From positions 107,467,142 to 107,531,141 of the forward strand of contig CM049306.1 in NCBI GenBank assembly GCA_026874595.1: 64,000 nt of DNA, in the 5' to 3' direction. Position numbers and translations under genes: made by a program. Each line of letters opens with the position of its first letter. Within the stretch, counting starts at the first letter, position 1. The stretch is from Sipunculus nudus (taxonomy: Eukaryota; Annelida; Sipuncula; Golfingiida; Sipunculidae). Shown here in pieces: positions 47,985-60,384 of the stretch. The notes beneath the pieces were generated by a model. The model was not told the origin of the DNA. It searched no databases and saw only the letters and a program-made list of their open reading frames with translations.

Positions 47985-50330
47985 GACGTGAATAACAGGA
48001 CGGCAGATTTGGAGGATGTAACATCATACTTAATGGACTGGACTTAATACTTATCACTGAAATTAAAAGAAATGGATCTATATTAAACTGCGAGTTCCTA
48101 CCAGTTTACTACCTTAATACTCAAGCAAAATCCTCACCTCAGGTGGGGGCAAAGTGATGACAGCACACAAGAAAGGACTTGATATCACTGTTTTTTTTAA
48201 TTCTACCGGAACAATATGAGGCAGGCTCGATAAAGATACCTGTCAATGGCGGGGCTGCAAATGTAATTAGATTTTGTTACCATAGAGATGTTGAAAGCTC
48301 AGTTGATCAGGTGGAGGACTTGGGAAAGGTACTCTCGCATACAGAGAAACGCATGACAGAAACGCACAGTGCATAGTCATAATCGGTGGTGACTTTATTG
48401 CACCCGATATTATCAAGTAGGTTCCATCGACATACCTGATACCGCCACAAATCTATGTGTGAACGACTTAGGTAGACATTGTGGTGGAGCACAATCTTGG
48501 ACATTGGAGTCTAACACGTCTAGATAACACCTTATACCTTGTTTTCAGTGGTAACGGTGTTCTCAGACCATGACACAGTCTTTTTAGACACATATCTTTA
48601 CATGAAACCCATTAATGTAACACCAAGAAAGAATAATAAGTGGTCGCGTGTTGACTGGGACAGGACGAGAGCGGAAACAACATCGTTCCATGAAAGCATT
48701 ATCGACGCCGCTCCAGAGAAGACCGTCAATCAGTGTTTTAATAGTTTCCTAGGGTTCCTGTACCATCTAGTGAACAAATACGTCCAACAGTAGGTCAGGT
48801 CAACTAGTAAGGGGAATTCGATCTGGATGATAAGATCTTTCACACAGAATGTGAAAGCAGAGGGAGAGACTGTAGAACACAGCTTACAGAAATCATTCAT
48901 CACAGAGCTAGACCGGTTTAGGTCCAACAAGAGACGAACAACATGTGCATTGAGTGGACTATATTTACGACATTCTGACAGACACCTTTTAGGCCAATGA
49001 CAACAAACACTTCTATGGCTATATAAAGTCGCAGAACTGGAGTAGCATTTTAGCTGTGTCTTCACAAGCAGCATGCTAGATGTGTTTTCTGTTTCTGTCC
49101 TAGAGGGAGCCAGCAGTTCCCCGGTGACAAACATCATTGTTGGTGGGAACGGTGTCGCCAAGACGATGCAGACGTTGAATGAGAAGAAGGAAGGTAATGT
49201 CCCGTGCCGACTACTGAAGAGACTTGCAAAGGAGCCGGCCCCAGTCGTCATGCATATCTCTAGAGGTCGCTCGATACTGGTGCATGACCGTGTGTGCATT
49301 ACTAAACTGTGGATTTCGAATCAAGAAATGTTACGAAGCCCAGATGCTTCTCACTGTATAGAACCTGGTGCTGAAGAGTGACTCGCCTAAAATCCAAATT
49401 GACATCGAAGTCCATTGTCAAGGAGTAACATAAAGGACTCGTGAGTAAACTGATACTGTTGGTAGAACTGGAAACATTGCCACCTGGGTACAAGCCTTCT
49501 TGACTGGTAGTGGACAGCAGCATCTCCAACAGGGCCGATGTAAAATATGGAGTACCCTGAGGGATGAGAGCCCTTTGACACTCTTTACCGATGATTGTCC
49601 TATATTCTGCAGTTCAAAGAAGATGTTGATGATCAGGCGTTGCATGTCAATCAAGCGTTTAAGCGAGTGCAAGATAAACAAGTGAACAACGCAACATACC
49701 TAACCCATCGTTCTTTTCACTTTGGGGATCATATGACAGAGGTCTTGTCCAAAGCCCAGAAATGGCTCGGGTGCCTGAAGGGGATTAACGCGGAACGTCT
49801 AGCAGTCAGGAAGAAGAGGGCATACCAGGTTATCCTGAGGTCAGGACTGTTCTACCCTCTGGGACCCGTAAGTCGACTCACAGAAGAATCCCCTGGAATC
49901 TGTCCAGAACAGAAATATAAGTTGAACCCATTTACTTATACTCAGGGTCTAAGCATCACTTAACTGAGACAAGATGTACGCTGGCCGACCTTAGAAGATT
50001 TGCGACCGGCTACGATAGCCTTGAAATCCTTCTGTATAGGATCAACAATGGTTAAGTTGTAGTTTGACCCTGGGCTGCAAAAGACTGACACAAGACTACC
50101 ACCCCCATGCAAACAGTAACAGGAGAGCGCGTAACAGCCGCTTCAGGATTTACACCAAATACCGCACCATTCCAACTTATATGATGCCCCCCTCCGTTTT
50201 TTTTCTGGCGAAGGCCGGTTTTTCTCTGACCTTAAAGGGCCAGCTTTCTGCGCTGCGTTTTCAGACAGTCCAGGCACCGTGGCGTAATGGGCTTTCAGCT
50301 CATTGTCAGTCAACTAACTAGAACTAGTAC
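47985..50330 (+). pseudogene. Decayed non-LTR retrotransposon (LINE), endonuclease plus reverse transcriptase
   Basis: Scattered frames on the plus strand, interrupted by many stops and frameshifts, line up in order with a Jockey/CR1-like ORF2. GGDFIAPDI (48385-48411) corresponds to the endonuclease GGDFN motif. LDNTL (about 48519-48533) precedes SDHD (48563-48574), the endonuclease end motif, followed by a Trp-rich linker (KWSRVDWDRTRAE). FYGYIKSQ near 49010 fits the linker before the polymerase. AFLTG (about 49490) and LFTDDC (49581-49598, in place of the usual FADD) mark the palm. RAYQVILRSGLFYP (about 49818-49859) and RNSRFRIYTKYRTIP (about 50130-50175) fit the thumb and C-terminal part. 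The element cannot make protein. Its 5' end is probably truncated, and no poly(A) tail or target duplication was found. Confidence 0.7.
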
Positions 50331-51484
50331 TAGAACAAACACATGCACACGTCGTTAGTGAGGAGCAATTTCCTGTAACTTTGTAAGATTATATTGTTGC
50401 AGAAAATCTCAGGAAATCCAAGCAAACTGTAGCCTAGGAAAGAATCGTAGAAAACAGTCGCATCATGTGAATCTGCCACATAAGCAACATAAGCTGGTGG
50501 TTAAATATACACGCGAACCATGCTTATCGTTCTGGTCAGTTTGGTCAGACGATGACTTGATTGAATGAACATATCGTGCGTGAGTGAACGTTTTTTTCAT
50601 TAAAAAACCGCGGGGATAAACATGTTGAGATGACATGCATGATTCATTAGCTTGTCTAGGGGGAACAGTACTTATTCAAGGTATAGACGGCAGTATTCTA
50701 TCTAATGTCAGCTGTCGAAAAAAAGTTGCTACAAGTAGACAAGAAGAGCGCATACATCCGCCGAGACAGTTAAAACAACCCCAATGATCCGCACAGAAAT
50801 GTAGGGGTGTTCTTCCTGACCAATGTCTTGTGTGTTTGGGTACCTGACCTCAACAAGACTCTTCCAATGGCAATACCGTTAACTCTGGGTGGGGTCAACA
50901 AGTCATCACAAATCGATAAATTCTGCCATCTTGAATCAATTCTTAAACGTTCGCAAGGTCCTAAAAATTTCATTCGTTGTCCCTGAGGATAGAATGCCCG
51001 GAAGTGTTTGGACTTTTTGTGCACATTTACAAGATTTATTCATCTTATAAAGTTTTATTTATCTTATCAAGTAATTAAATCTCACTTTATTTTGAGCATA
51101 TGATCTTTTAACATTTAGCTCACATTCATTCACGTTAACTATGAAATTTGTGAGGGCTTATTTATTTATTATTCCCTTTTTCATTTAAATTAATAGCACT
51201 CAAGAACAAGCATGTAATTTAATGAAGACTTATTGTTAAAAATGGTATTGAATTTTACCAGCTGAAGACCCTCGTAATACTGTTATAATCCTGTAGGTTA
51301 CGGTCGCCTTTAAATTGACATGACAGCTGCGAGGTTTATGTTGCCCTCCATGTCTTGTCCTTGGAACTCCTTTCCCGTCGTTCGTGATTTCCTTGTATTT
51401 TCTTACTTTACGTACTATGTCTTTAAAATACATATACCAGAACTATCTGAGGGGAGTAGCAGTAACAGCCTGCTGTTGAAATGA
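50331..51484. other. Non-coding DNA
   Basis: No feature recognised. An 84-codon minus-strand frame at 50770-51024 has no family signature and is not called. Confidence 0.4.
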
Positions 51485-51539
51485 CAACATAACAAACCCC
51501 ATACCTTTCTAGTACGCAGTAATATAAATTTCCATTCTG

Positions 51540-51595
<56 letters not shown>

Positions 51596-52245
51596 AAAAT
51601 CACAAATTGTAACTGGCAGAACTGATATTTGAAATAAAAGATTGACCAGTAAAAAAGGGTATATCTGCATGATAACATTATAATATTTTTAGTTGCTATG
51701 TTATATACATGTGTGTGTGTGTCACATCATACATATAAATTTCACATGTTATGGCAAGGAAATAGCTTCCTTTAGTACGTGCTTTTTCTGTACCTAAGCT
51801 TAAGAATTTTTTTTCATAAAAAATATGTGCTTGCATGCGTATTATTCACACGCCTTGCCAAGATATTATAAGCAAAACTTAAGCGGTTCCTTAAACTGTT
51901 TAGACAAATATATGATAAAGTAATTTCGTAACGCAAAATAATAAACACCATACCTTTTCAGTATACAGTGATACATTTTCCCATTTTATATATGTATCGA
52001 AAATTGAAACCGACAATATTGATCGGGAGATAATAAAAGATTAACCGGTAAATAAGGGAGTGCATATAAGTATATGAAAATTTACATTGTAATATAATCG
52101 TTTTCGGTGTTTATATATGTGTGTATATGTGTGTGTCACGTCATACATATATTTTTTACGTTACCTTCAGAAAAAAAACTTCCTTTACTGGTTTCGGCTG
52201 TACCTGGGTTAAGTATTTTTTTTCAGAAAAGTAGGCTATGTGTAA
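51485..52245. repeat. Diverged tandem duplication, period about 430 bp
   Basis: Two copies (about 51485-51840 and 51935-52245) share in order: A(C/T)AAAC(C/A)CCATACCTTT, GTAATA/GTGATA, TAAAAGATT(G/A)ACC(A/G)GTAAA, GTGTGTGTCAC(A/G)TCATACATAT, and CTTCCTTTA followed by CTGTACCT and TTTTTTTTCA. Copy 1 carries a long (AT)n tract (51541-51592). Identity is low, so the duplication is old. Confidence 0.65.
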
Positions 52246-55080
52246 GGAAAGTAATCTTGTAACGTATACTATTTATAATGTCTTAAAATAATGTTTGACG
52301 CAAATTTGCCTTCTAAGTGATAACATGCATAAGTGGGATATACGCATTTCTAGATAAACATTTATTGGAAATATAAAGCGGCAGTTTTATAGGTCTTTTT
52401 AAAGACAATATCCAAACTGTCCTGACCAGAACTTGTGTTCAAATGCTTTTTCGCGACAACTTCATATTTTGCGACAATGCCTTTAATATTTGAGGAAAAC
52501 ATATGGATATTTTCAGGCGGTTCAGGCGCAGTGATGTCAGAATGGCTACTTGAATTGATTGTGTGACGTTAGTGTGACGTCACGAAGGTTGCGGAATTAT
52601 TGCATTTGTCAATGGAAGTAGTATGTTCATATGTGTCTCCAGGGTGGAAATATTATTGCACCAAATTACAGACTAAAGAAGTTTCTTCTTTAAACACTTA
52701 TAGTCATGATATTTACATTTAAAAAAAAAAGATGTCTAACAGCATATGTCAGGGACTGTAAACCTTGCAACCAGTATAAAATAAATTACATGTATTTATA
52801 TAAAAAAGGCCAAGTTTGTCGCCACTGGTCCAGCTCAGCATTACAGATAAAAAATCAAGAGTAATTTCTTGTTTCTATGAAAATTCATTATAAAAAACTG
52901 ATTCCAATAAAGTAGTACATTTTATCAAAGAAAAATAAGTACATATCTTTTTACACAAATAGTACCGATTAAACAGATCATGAACACGGGCGGATATAGT
53001 GGAGGCGGTGTGTAATGTGGTTAGAAGGCTTTATTTACGGCTGTACAGTTGGGGTCAGTCGTCAAACTACGGTAATTGTACAATTATAACTAACGTGGTT
53101 TCCTTCCCTAAGAACTAAACATATTTGCTAAATAAATGAAAGCGTGATTCGTTAGTAACCCAATAGCTACATGGACGCAATATGGTGGAGAACAGGGGGA
53201 CGTTAACCCCCACTATTTCAACCGGGGGCATGGCATATTATATCTCGTCCCCATTTTGCAAAAAGAAATGAAGGTAATTTTGCCATTTCTGATTTTAATC
53301 GGTAAACAATATTAGAAAGTTATTTAAAAAGTGTCACATATATTTATATTGTTGTCAAGGTCCTGAAATATTAATGCATTGCGGTCTTTCTTAAATTACT
53401 AAACATAACTGATAATGTGAAATGACTACCCGTTTCCACAATATTGTGAACCCAGCCATTATGAGCACAAATTAAATTATTCTTGCAGTTTTTAAAAAGC
53501 TGGTTATATAGCCATAGCTGACAAAAAAAGCCATGTGGTGAACTTCGGCTAATATATATCCTTTGTTAAAATACCTGAATATGAAAAATGTATTCTAATT
53601 TTAAATTATTCAGAAAACGTACTTTTATCTTACATGAAAAGAACATCCTTTACATAAATTTATATTATAAACTTAGTGGTAATTTAAGGAAAATATGAAA
53701 CAACATTTAATTAGTGCAGGGTTCGACAAGAACGCTCGCCCACTTGCCCGAGGCGAATAAAAATAATGTGTGGGTGAGTGCAATTGAATGAAGTTAAATC
53801 TTTCAAAATATAAATTTAAAATATTAATGTAAATTTCCTTTCCAGCTGCCAGTCACAGTAAGATGAACACCAAATAAATGAAAAAATATTATGAAAAAAA
53901 GATGCATTATATTTTCTAAGTATCTATAGTTACCAAAAGAGGTAAAACTGACTGATTAAAATACAAATTCCCTTAATATTTGAGTTTAAAAGCCCCAAGA
54001 ATGAAAACTACCAGGCGGGGTATTATTTTATGATTTTTTAAATTTTTTTTGAAGATTATTCAATAATAATGATCCCTGTGACAAATTCTTATTTATGGAA
54101 CCTTATTGTAATTCCTAATCGTTATCAAATAACTGTAAACTGCATTAAAATCTTTCAATATTGAGCTTAAAATTGTAATAAATTGATACATTGCCCGATT
54201 CAAGTGGTATATTGAAAATTATTATTTTAAGATGATTTACCTTTAATTAATCCCTGCCACCTAAAAGTCGATTTTAATTAACTGAAGATGGTCAGGTGGA
54301 AGAACAAGCTATAGAGTTCGGATCAGTTGTAGTATATAAGTAGATGTGCATGCCATTTCTAACAATACTTTTTCATTTTTCATCTGCTTGTCGAACTGTC
54401 ATTTTCCCAATGCTAGACTAAAAAAACGTTATTCTGTTGGAAAATAACAAATATTACATTCATGGTTGACTTATGCTAATTCATGCAGCAGTTCTTAATA
54501 ACGAAGTAGGTTTTATTTAGAACGTTTTGTCTCTCCGTCCGTCATTACGGCTTGACAGCGGAAACTGTGGTAGCCGAAACTTCAGTTCTCGCAACAGCGT
54601 TAACCACCATAAATTTTGTGTAACAACATTTTTTAGCATATAAAACACGACCATATAAGTCTCTGATGTCAAAAACTACCACACAGCAAATAATTTTATC
54701 CAACCCTTGGAATGGATGTTCTATTATGACTTGTATCATGAATCACTGGCCCCTATCAGTTTTTTTTATATAAAAAAGGGCCTGAATGTCAGGTTGTCAT
54801 GGCTAGAATTGCCTCTGTCCGAAACGTCCGTCCACCAGTGCAATTTTGTGTGCACTCGCCTACTGGGCGAGTAATGTAATTTTTTGGCCGTGCCCTCAGG
54901 ATATTTTTTTTTAAATCAGAAACGCATCTTACATCATAAAGGTGAACTTTAATCATGAAACTTAAGCTCCACCGCGCAGTCTTTGGAGAGCATTAAAACA
55001 AACCCTCGTCTGGCACGTGAGCCCGTCTCTCAGCACGTCATGGTGTAAGAAAAGCGCTCTGACTGACCTCAGTGGCTCGC
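52246..55080. other. AT-rich DNA with a dispersed GGGCGAG hairpin motif
   Basis: No gene is recognised. Two short related segments, at about 53725-53790 (CTCGCCC...CGAGGCGAATAA) and 54840-54885 (CTCGCCTACTGGGCGAGTAA), can each form a hairpin and look like ends or remnants of a dispersed repeat. The rest is strongly AT-rich. Confidence 0.4.
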
Positions 55081-55090
55081 TTATTGTATG

Positions 55091-55168
55091 TATAAATACT
55101 GTGTGTGAGGGCTGTCACCTGTTCAGCTGGTTGTCGAACCATGTCAAGAAAACCTTGCCGTCGTAAGT
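55091..55168 (+). promoter_or_regulatory. Core promoter, start codon and first splice donor
   Basis: TATAAATA (55091-55098) is followed about 25-30 bp later by a likely start site near 55121-55126, then ATG at 55141 and a perfect donor GTAAGT at 55163-55168. CACGTG and CACGTCA motifs lie about 55-75 bp upstream of the TATA box. The arrangement is compact and well spaced and marks a probable gene start on the plus strand. Confidence 0.5.
55141..55162 (+). CDS. Candidate 22-base first coding exon (MSRKPCRR...)
   Basis: ATG TCA AGA AAA CCT TGC CGT C ends one base into a codon before GTAAGT. The encoded N-terminus is short and very basic (MSRKPCR). No downstream exon could be recognised in the remaining 9 kb, so the gene may continue beyond the window or through short exons that cannot be seen by eye. 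Family unknown. An antisense or chance occurrence cannot be excluded. Confidence 0.4.
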
Positions 55169-56144
55169 ATTTTAAAAATATTTTATGAAAAGTTTATTAT
55201 GTAAGAATAGATCTGCAAGACTTGCAAGCGATTTTAATATTGAAAATGCAGATAAGTAAATGGAGTTTTTATATTTACGGCGTCATTAAATTTCCAAAAA
55301 ATTTCCAAAATTTCCAAAATAACTAATTGAAACACGCAGAAGAACTGTGTTGTACACCAACAAGTAATCCAACAAGTTAAACGTAGTGTTCGGTCAAACA
55401 GCTTTATTCATGTTTACCTAATGAAGCATTCTTGGTTTTTATGAAAACATTTGAATTTTAACATAATTCCGTTGTCCCTTGATATAATTTCTTCTTGCTT
55501 AATGGTGAGTAGCTTAGCAAATGGTTATGTGACATTCAGACATTTTTGGCAAATGAAATTGACCTACATAATAAAATAATTTCAAACAACTTAACTGGTT
55601 CCGTAATGGCAAATCTTTTACTCTGTTACAAGATAAACAAAATGTCGAGGTCTACTTATTTTCCTGTGAGGGCCTGTGAATTTTGGGCTCAACTGGCATC
55701 CTGGGACAGTTCTACATTTCTGAACAGTCGTTGCCTGAATGATTAATGTGTTCCAGTTACTGACTTGTCTACTTATATGCCTGTCAAGGTATTTGCTACA
55801 GATATGTCAGGATATAGCTGTTATTTCGGTAAGTGGTTATTCGACGCTTCTTATCCCTGATCAGCAAAAAAAAAAAGTCATACCATTAGAAAAACATGAG
55901 AATTCCTTCCAATAATGAAGGACGGTCATTCATTGTCAATATGAAATTAAGTATATATTGATAATAAATATATATTAAAATGAAATATTTTATATGGTTT
56001 CATTTTCATCTAATTATTTTAAAAATAATGAACGCGGGCCGTTTTGTATTTGTTCAAAATGATGGATGGGGCTGAAAGCTGATTTTACGGGGCGGGTGCG
56101 GGCCGATTCTTTTCTTTGTAAGTGCGGGCCGGGTTTTTCCATCT
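55163..56144. other. Possible intron; no exon seen
   Basis: AT-rich sequence downstream of the candidate donor. No acceptor with an attached coding frame was recognised. Confidence 0.35.
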
Positions 56145-56304
56145 GTGGGGCGGTGCGGTTGCGGGTTGAAGACTTGTTGTGTGGGGCGGTGCGGTTGCAG
56201 GTTGAAGGTTTGTTGTGTGGGGCGGTGCTGTTGCGGGTTGAAGGCTTGTTGTGTGGGGCGGTGCGGTTGCGGGTTCGAGGCTTGTTGTTGTGTGGGGCGG
56301 GTGC
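56145..56304. repeat. GC-rich 36-bp minisatellite
   Basis: About 4.5 copies of a unit containing GTGGGGCGGTGCGGTTGCGG followed by GTTGAAGGCTTGTTGT. It stands out from the AT-rich surroundings. With a period divisible by three, frames stay open on both strands (12-residue repeats), which explains the 122- and 130-codon frames here. Confidence 0.9.
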
Positions 56305-57185
56305 CGGCTTTTTATTCTGGCTATTACATGCCCTCAACAGAAAAGGCTTCCACGAAAATACCTGCCGCCCCTCTAGAATCATCCACCATTATTTTTTTTT
56401 TGAAAATGCGAGAAGATTAACAATTATCTTTTTGCCAGTGCTGTGTATGTGGTGGTAGTGGTTGTGGTTGGGGGGGGTGGGGGGGGGTGGGGGGATTCGT
56501 CTCTGTACCCACACTGAAGAGAGAAATTGCGTCCCTGATTAGCTGAAATCACGTTTCCCCTTCATCCAATTGTAAATGATTTTTTATTCAGGAGGGTCTT
56601 TACCGTTAGCATACCCACAGACAGAGCTGACGTGGTACGTTACATGAAATAAAGAGTACCTTTGATGCCTCCTAAGTTCCTCTCTTGTCTCTTGCCTCAT
56701 TCATTTAGTTTTATTTTAATATAAATCCATACATTTGATTAAGTATATATCCACTCGCTGTGTCCGGATGGGGCAGCTACTGTAGCTCGGTGTTTTAAGT
56801 CTAGAGCGCCACAAAACAGATCAATAAAAGTCAATGACGGTATGTAAGAAACAACAACTGGCTCGGTCAACAACCAGCGCGGTGCGTTCACTGATGAATG
56901 CTGGCTTGTGAATTTGGAAAAAAAAACCCAGCAGTTTTCGTTAGAATAAACGATGTACTTCCACTAAGCAACCTATAATACACAATTAAGGCACATGTCA
57001 TCCGTTTCCACCACTATGTACATCCTCCCCTCAAACTAGGTTTTCTCAGCTGATTTATACGGTACACGCCACAATAACAGACAGTCTCTACCAGGAAAAC
57101 CACCCTGTTCATCTACTGGCACCATGCTACTGTGCATGCATATGTTAGTGCTCTGAATGTTCAAAGTTTTAATGATTCCCCCAGG
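56305..57185. other. Non-coding DNA with a G-rich run
   Basis: A G-rich tract with T interruptions lies at about 56470-56494. No gene recognised. Confidence 0.4.
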
Positions 57186-57450
57186 AGGGTATGCGTTCAT
57201 CTTCGTTCGTGTCTGTGTGTTTGTGTCTGTGTGTTTGAGTCTGTGTGTTTGTGTCTGTGTGTTTGTGACTGGGTGTTCGTGTCTGTGTGTTTGTGTTTGT
57301 GTTTGTTCTCAACATAATTCACGCAGTTATGAACGGAATCTCATGAAATTTTCAGGGCAGTTCAGGAATGGGGAATTGAATCAAATAGATGAAGTGTGGA
57401 TCCGGCACATGATACGGATTCAGGAACATCACCAAGGAATATTCACAAAT
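57186..57450 (+). mobile_element. Dispersed repeat family D, copy 1
   Basis: GAGGGTATGCGTTCATCTTC, a (GTGTGTTT/GTCTGT)n tract, AACATAATTCACGCA, GGAAT(C/T)(C/T)CATGAAATTTT, and a GGATCCGG...CGGATTCAGGA block. The same order occurs at 58105-58340 and, inverted, at 60385-60845. It is an unclassified, non-coding interspersed repeat. Confidence 0.65.
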
Positions 57451-57468
57451 TGATGAAATCACTAATGA

Positions 57469-57558
57469 GATGAACCTGTGAATACGGGCGAATGATGAAC
57501 CTGTGAATACGGGCGAATGATGAACCTGTGAATACGGGCGAATGATGAACCTGTGAAT
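57469..57558. repeat. 25-bp tandem repeat, about 3.6 copies
   Basis: GATGAACCTGTGAATACGGG followed by CGAAT, repeated three times perfectly and a fourth time in part. It lies within or at the end of family D copy 1. Confidence 0.95.
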
Positions 57559-58104
57559 GATGGTGTTCTGATTTAGGGATTTCTGAACTTTGAGTGAGAA
57601 TACAAATATTAAGACTAGGGCATGTCGCTGTTGTTATATAATAATATCATTATAAGTGAATCTGTGAATGTTATGAACTCTGGAATATTAATGCGGCCGT
57701 TTCTTATGTTTTCAATTTGAAGTGGTCTAAAATGTAAGTCTGAAGCTCTGACGTTATTACTTACATAATTAGATTAGTAAAGTCATTGTGCGAAACGTAT
57801 TCAGGCTTTCCTGGAACTCACAAGAAGTTAGTAAAAAACAAGAAGTGTCAGGGTTGATCCCCATCCCCAAGTAGCAATCAGCTGGCAACTAAATGTCAGT
57901 CCTGTAATGATGTACTTGGCTGTATTATCCGGTATCATTGTATGATTACTGGGTGGGTTTTCATTTTCACCACAATGTAAACGCTTCGTGTTCTATATCG
58001 TGATTGGAAAGAACCTTGGTCTATGATTTTGATATATCTGTCCGATCAGCGATTATCCAGTAGCGATAATTTCAAGCATTTGTCTCTTATCCGCATGGCA
58101 CAGT
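57559..58104. other. Non-coding DNA between family D copies
   Basis: No recognised feature. Confidence 0.4.
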
Positions 58105-58400
58105 TATTGCCTCCGCCACCATGGTCTGCATTCGTTTTACCGTTCGTGTGTGTGTGTATTTGTTCATAACTCGCTCAGTCATGAACGAAATTCCATGACA
58201 TTTACAGGGCACCTCGGGAACGGGCCAATGAAGAAACGATTAGATGTTGGTGTGGATCCGGCTCACGATCCGGATTCAGGAAGGACTTCCATGAATATTC
58301 ACAAAAGTGCAGTCACATATGGCCGATTAGACATATGCCCGATTTTACTATGAGCCTAATAAGTGAATGGAAATACTTGTTCGGGGAACATATGCAACAG
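58105..58400 (+). mobile_element. Dispersed repeat family D, copy 2
   Basis: CCTCCGCCACCATGGTCTGC, GTTCGTGTGTGTGTG, TCATGAACGAAATTCCATGA, CGGGAACGGGCCAATG, GATTAGATGTTGGTGTGGAT, CACGATCCGGATTCAGGA and GAATATTCACAAA. These align with copies 1 and 3 in the same order. Confidence 0.65.
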
Positions 58401-60384
58401 TGAACCTGGGAATATGGTCCAATACATGAGCGAATTTAAACACGGGTTGCGGAGTATCCTACATTAAAAACCACCCACATTTAAAGTATTTTACCGTTTA
58501 TATATTTCTAATATTTTTACCGTTAAATGTAGGCGCCTGGCCTGTATAGGCGCCAAATACTACTCGGCGGGGAGGAAACTTTATAGGAAGAAATTACGGC
58601 ACTAAATAAAGCATCTATGTATTTCTGGGTAGCAGGCGTGGTCCAGCTGTCTTAATCCCTTTCTATGACACTCTATCCTTGTTCCGAGTTTCGCACCTTA
58701 ACTAATACCAGTGTTGGCCTTCTTCCGGGAAAATAAGTATTTCTTCCCATCCCAGGGATATTGGGAATATTTGCGGAAAGTTAGGGACGTTTCTTGCAAG
58801 AAAAGGAAAAAAGTTAACGTTTTCCTTTTTTTAAGCATAAACATATGTAACAGAGGCTTTTGAAAAATAAATTACAATTAATAATTATGGACACATTGTT
58901 ATTCATTATATATTTATTAAATTATATAAAATTTTACAAATTGACTAAATTAAAGGGGTCTAATCATCTATTTGACTTTTATATACTAAAGGTAATGCCT
59001 TGGAGCTTTTATAAAAGTAGGCCGGAAAACCAGGATATTACCGCACAAAGGTTTATTTTTTTTATATCAATGTGTTCATAATATGTGGGGGCCTGCCAAA
59101 ATTATCAAAACACACTGTTTTCCAGTTTGTCATAAAAAGCTGCGTTTACAAACATGTTGTTTATAAACAAGTTGATACATCCATCATGGAGCCGTATTAA
59201 GAACTTTTCATAACCAGAATAACCCTAAGATCATTAACTTATACACAGAGGAAGCCAGAAATGACATTAATTCTTTTTCAAAAGGCAGGTGAAAGTTGCA
59301 CCTTTAAATAAATATGTCTGACATTTTTTTTTCTCAAAATTAAATATAAATTTTTTTACTTTCTTGTTTCGAAGCCAATGTAAGGCAATACGTGTTGGAC
59401 AATGAAAGTAACGTTAAAATATTGTTATATTTTTTATTTTTCATCTACAGGAGTAAATACTGCAGATCAATTATTTTGTGTGTTTATATGTATGTATAAT
59501 ATCATTTCTGTTACTTTTGCTTATTTCAATTAAATAAAGGCTATCCCAATAACCCCATAGTCCAAATCCCACATCCCTTCAAAAGCAGTCATACCCAAGT
59601 TCGTTCAACACACTTCTAGAGAATTTGTTTGCACACCCTTTATAAAATAAAGGGTCTGAAAACAATCCATCTGATTTGTACTGACATGACAAGCCATAAT
59701 GTGATTGGAACAACATAAATATCATGCATATTGTGACTATTTCTTCCCAGGGTGTATTTCTAACCTCCATCAATGAAACAAAGTAAGGATATGAAAAATA
59801 ATCATAATTATAATAATTTATCGTTTTCAAACAATAATTTTCGAGTTAAACCGTAATTTCATTTCTTTTTTTTTCTTTATAAATTTTACGCGTTTTGTAG
59901 CCTGATGTTCTTTCTGACGTTACTATGTCTTAAATTCAAAATAAATTAATGTTATAATGAATATATTTAGGTGTATAAAGCAGTTTCATGTTTTCCAGAA
60001 TCACATATATTTAACAATAATTGACTTGCATCCAGGAGACACACGAAACACGTGTATACGTACATTAGGTCATTTTTACAAAATACATTGTGGAAAAATG
60101 ATGTTTAGTTTGTCTGCTTATCTTAATATTTATACAGATACATGATGTTGTGTATTATCTCCGGTTGCGTGTTGCTTTATTAAGGTCCGGGGTAACTGAT
60201 TAATTCACATATCCCATTGTGTGATATAATAATATACGGTATACTGTATCAGGCCCAGACACATTACTAAAGACATCAATGCGGTCTGCGTCCAAGTGAC
60301 CATGGTACCTTGCAGGTACTAACTCATGTGGGTGAACATAAAAAATTATTTAACAAATAAGAGGTATAATTAAAAATATGCATT
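58401..60384. other. AT-rich DNA without recognised genes
   Basis: Strongly AT-rich from 58800 to 60130. No supported feature. Confidence 0.4.

Noticed and set aside
48730-49299. A 189-codon minus-strand frame
   Set aside because: It is antisense to the decayed LINE, whose plus-strand motifs run through the same bases.
56014-56458. Overlapping 122- and 130-codon frames on opposite strands
   Set aside because: Both are produced by the 36-bp minisatellite.
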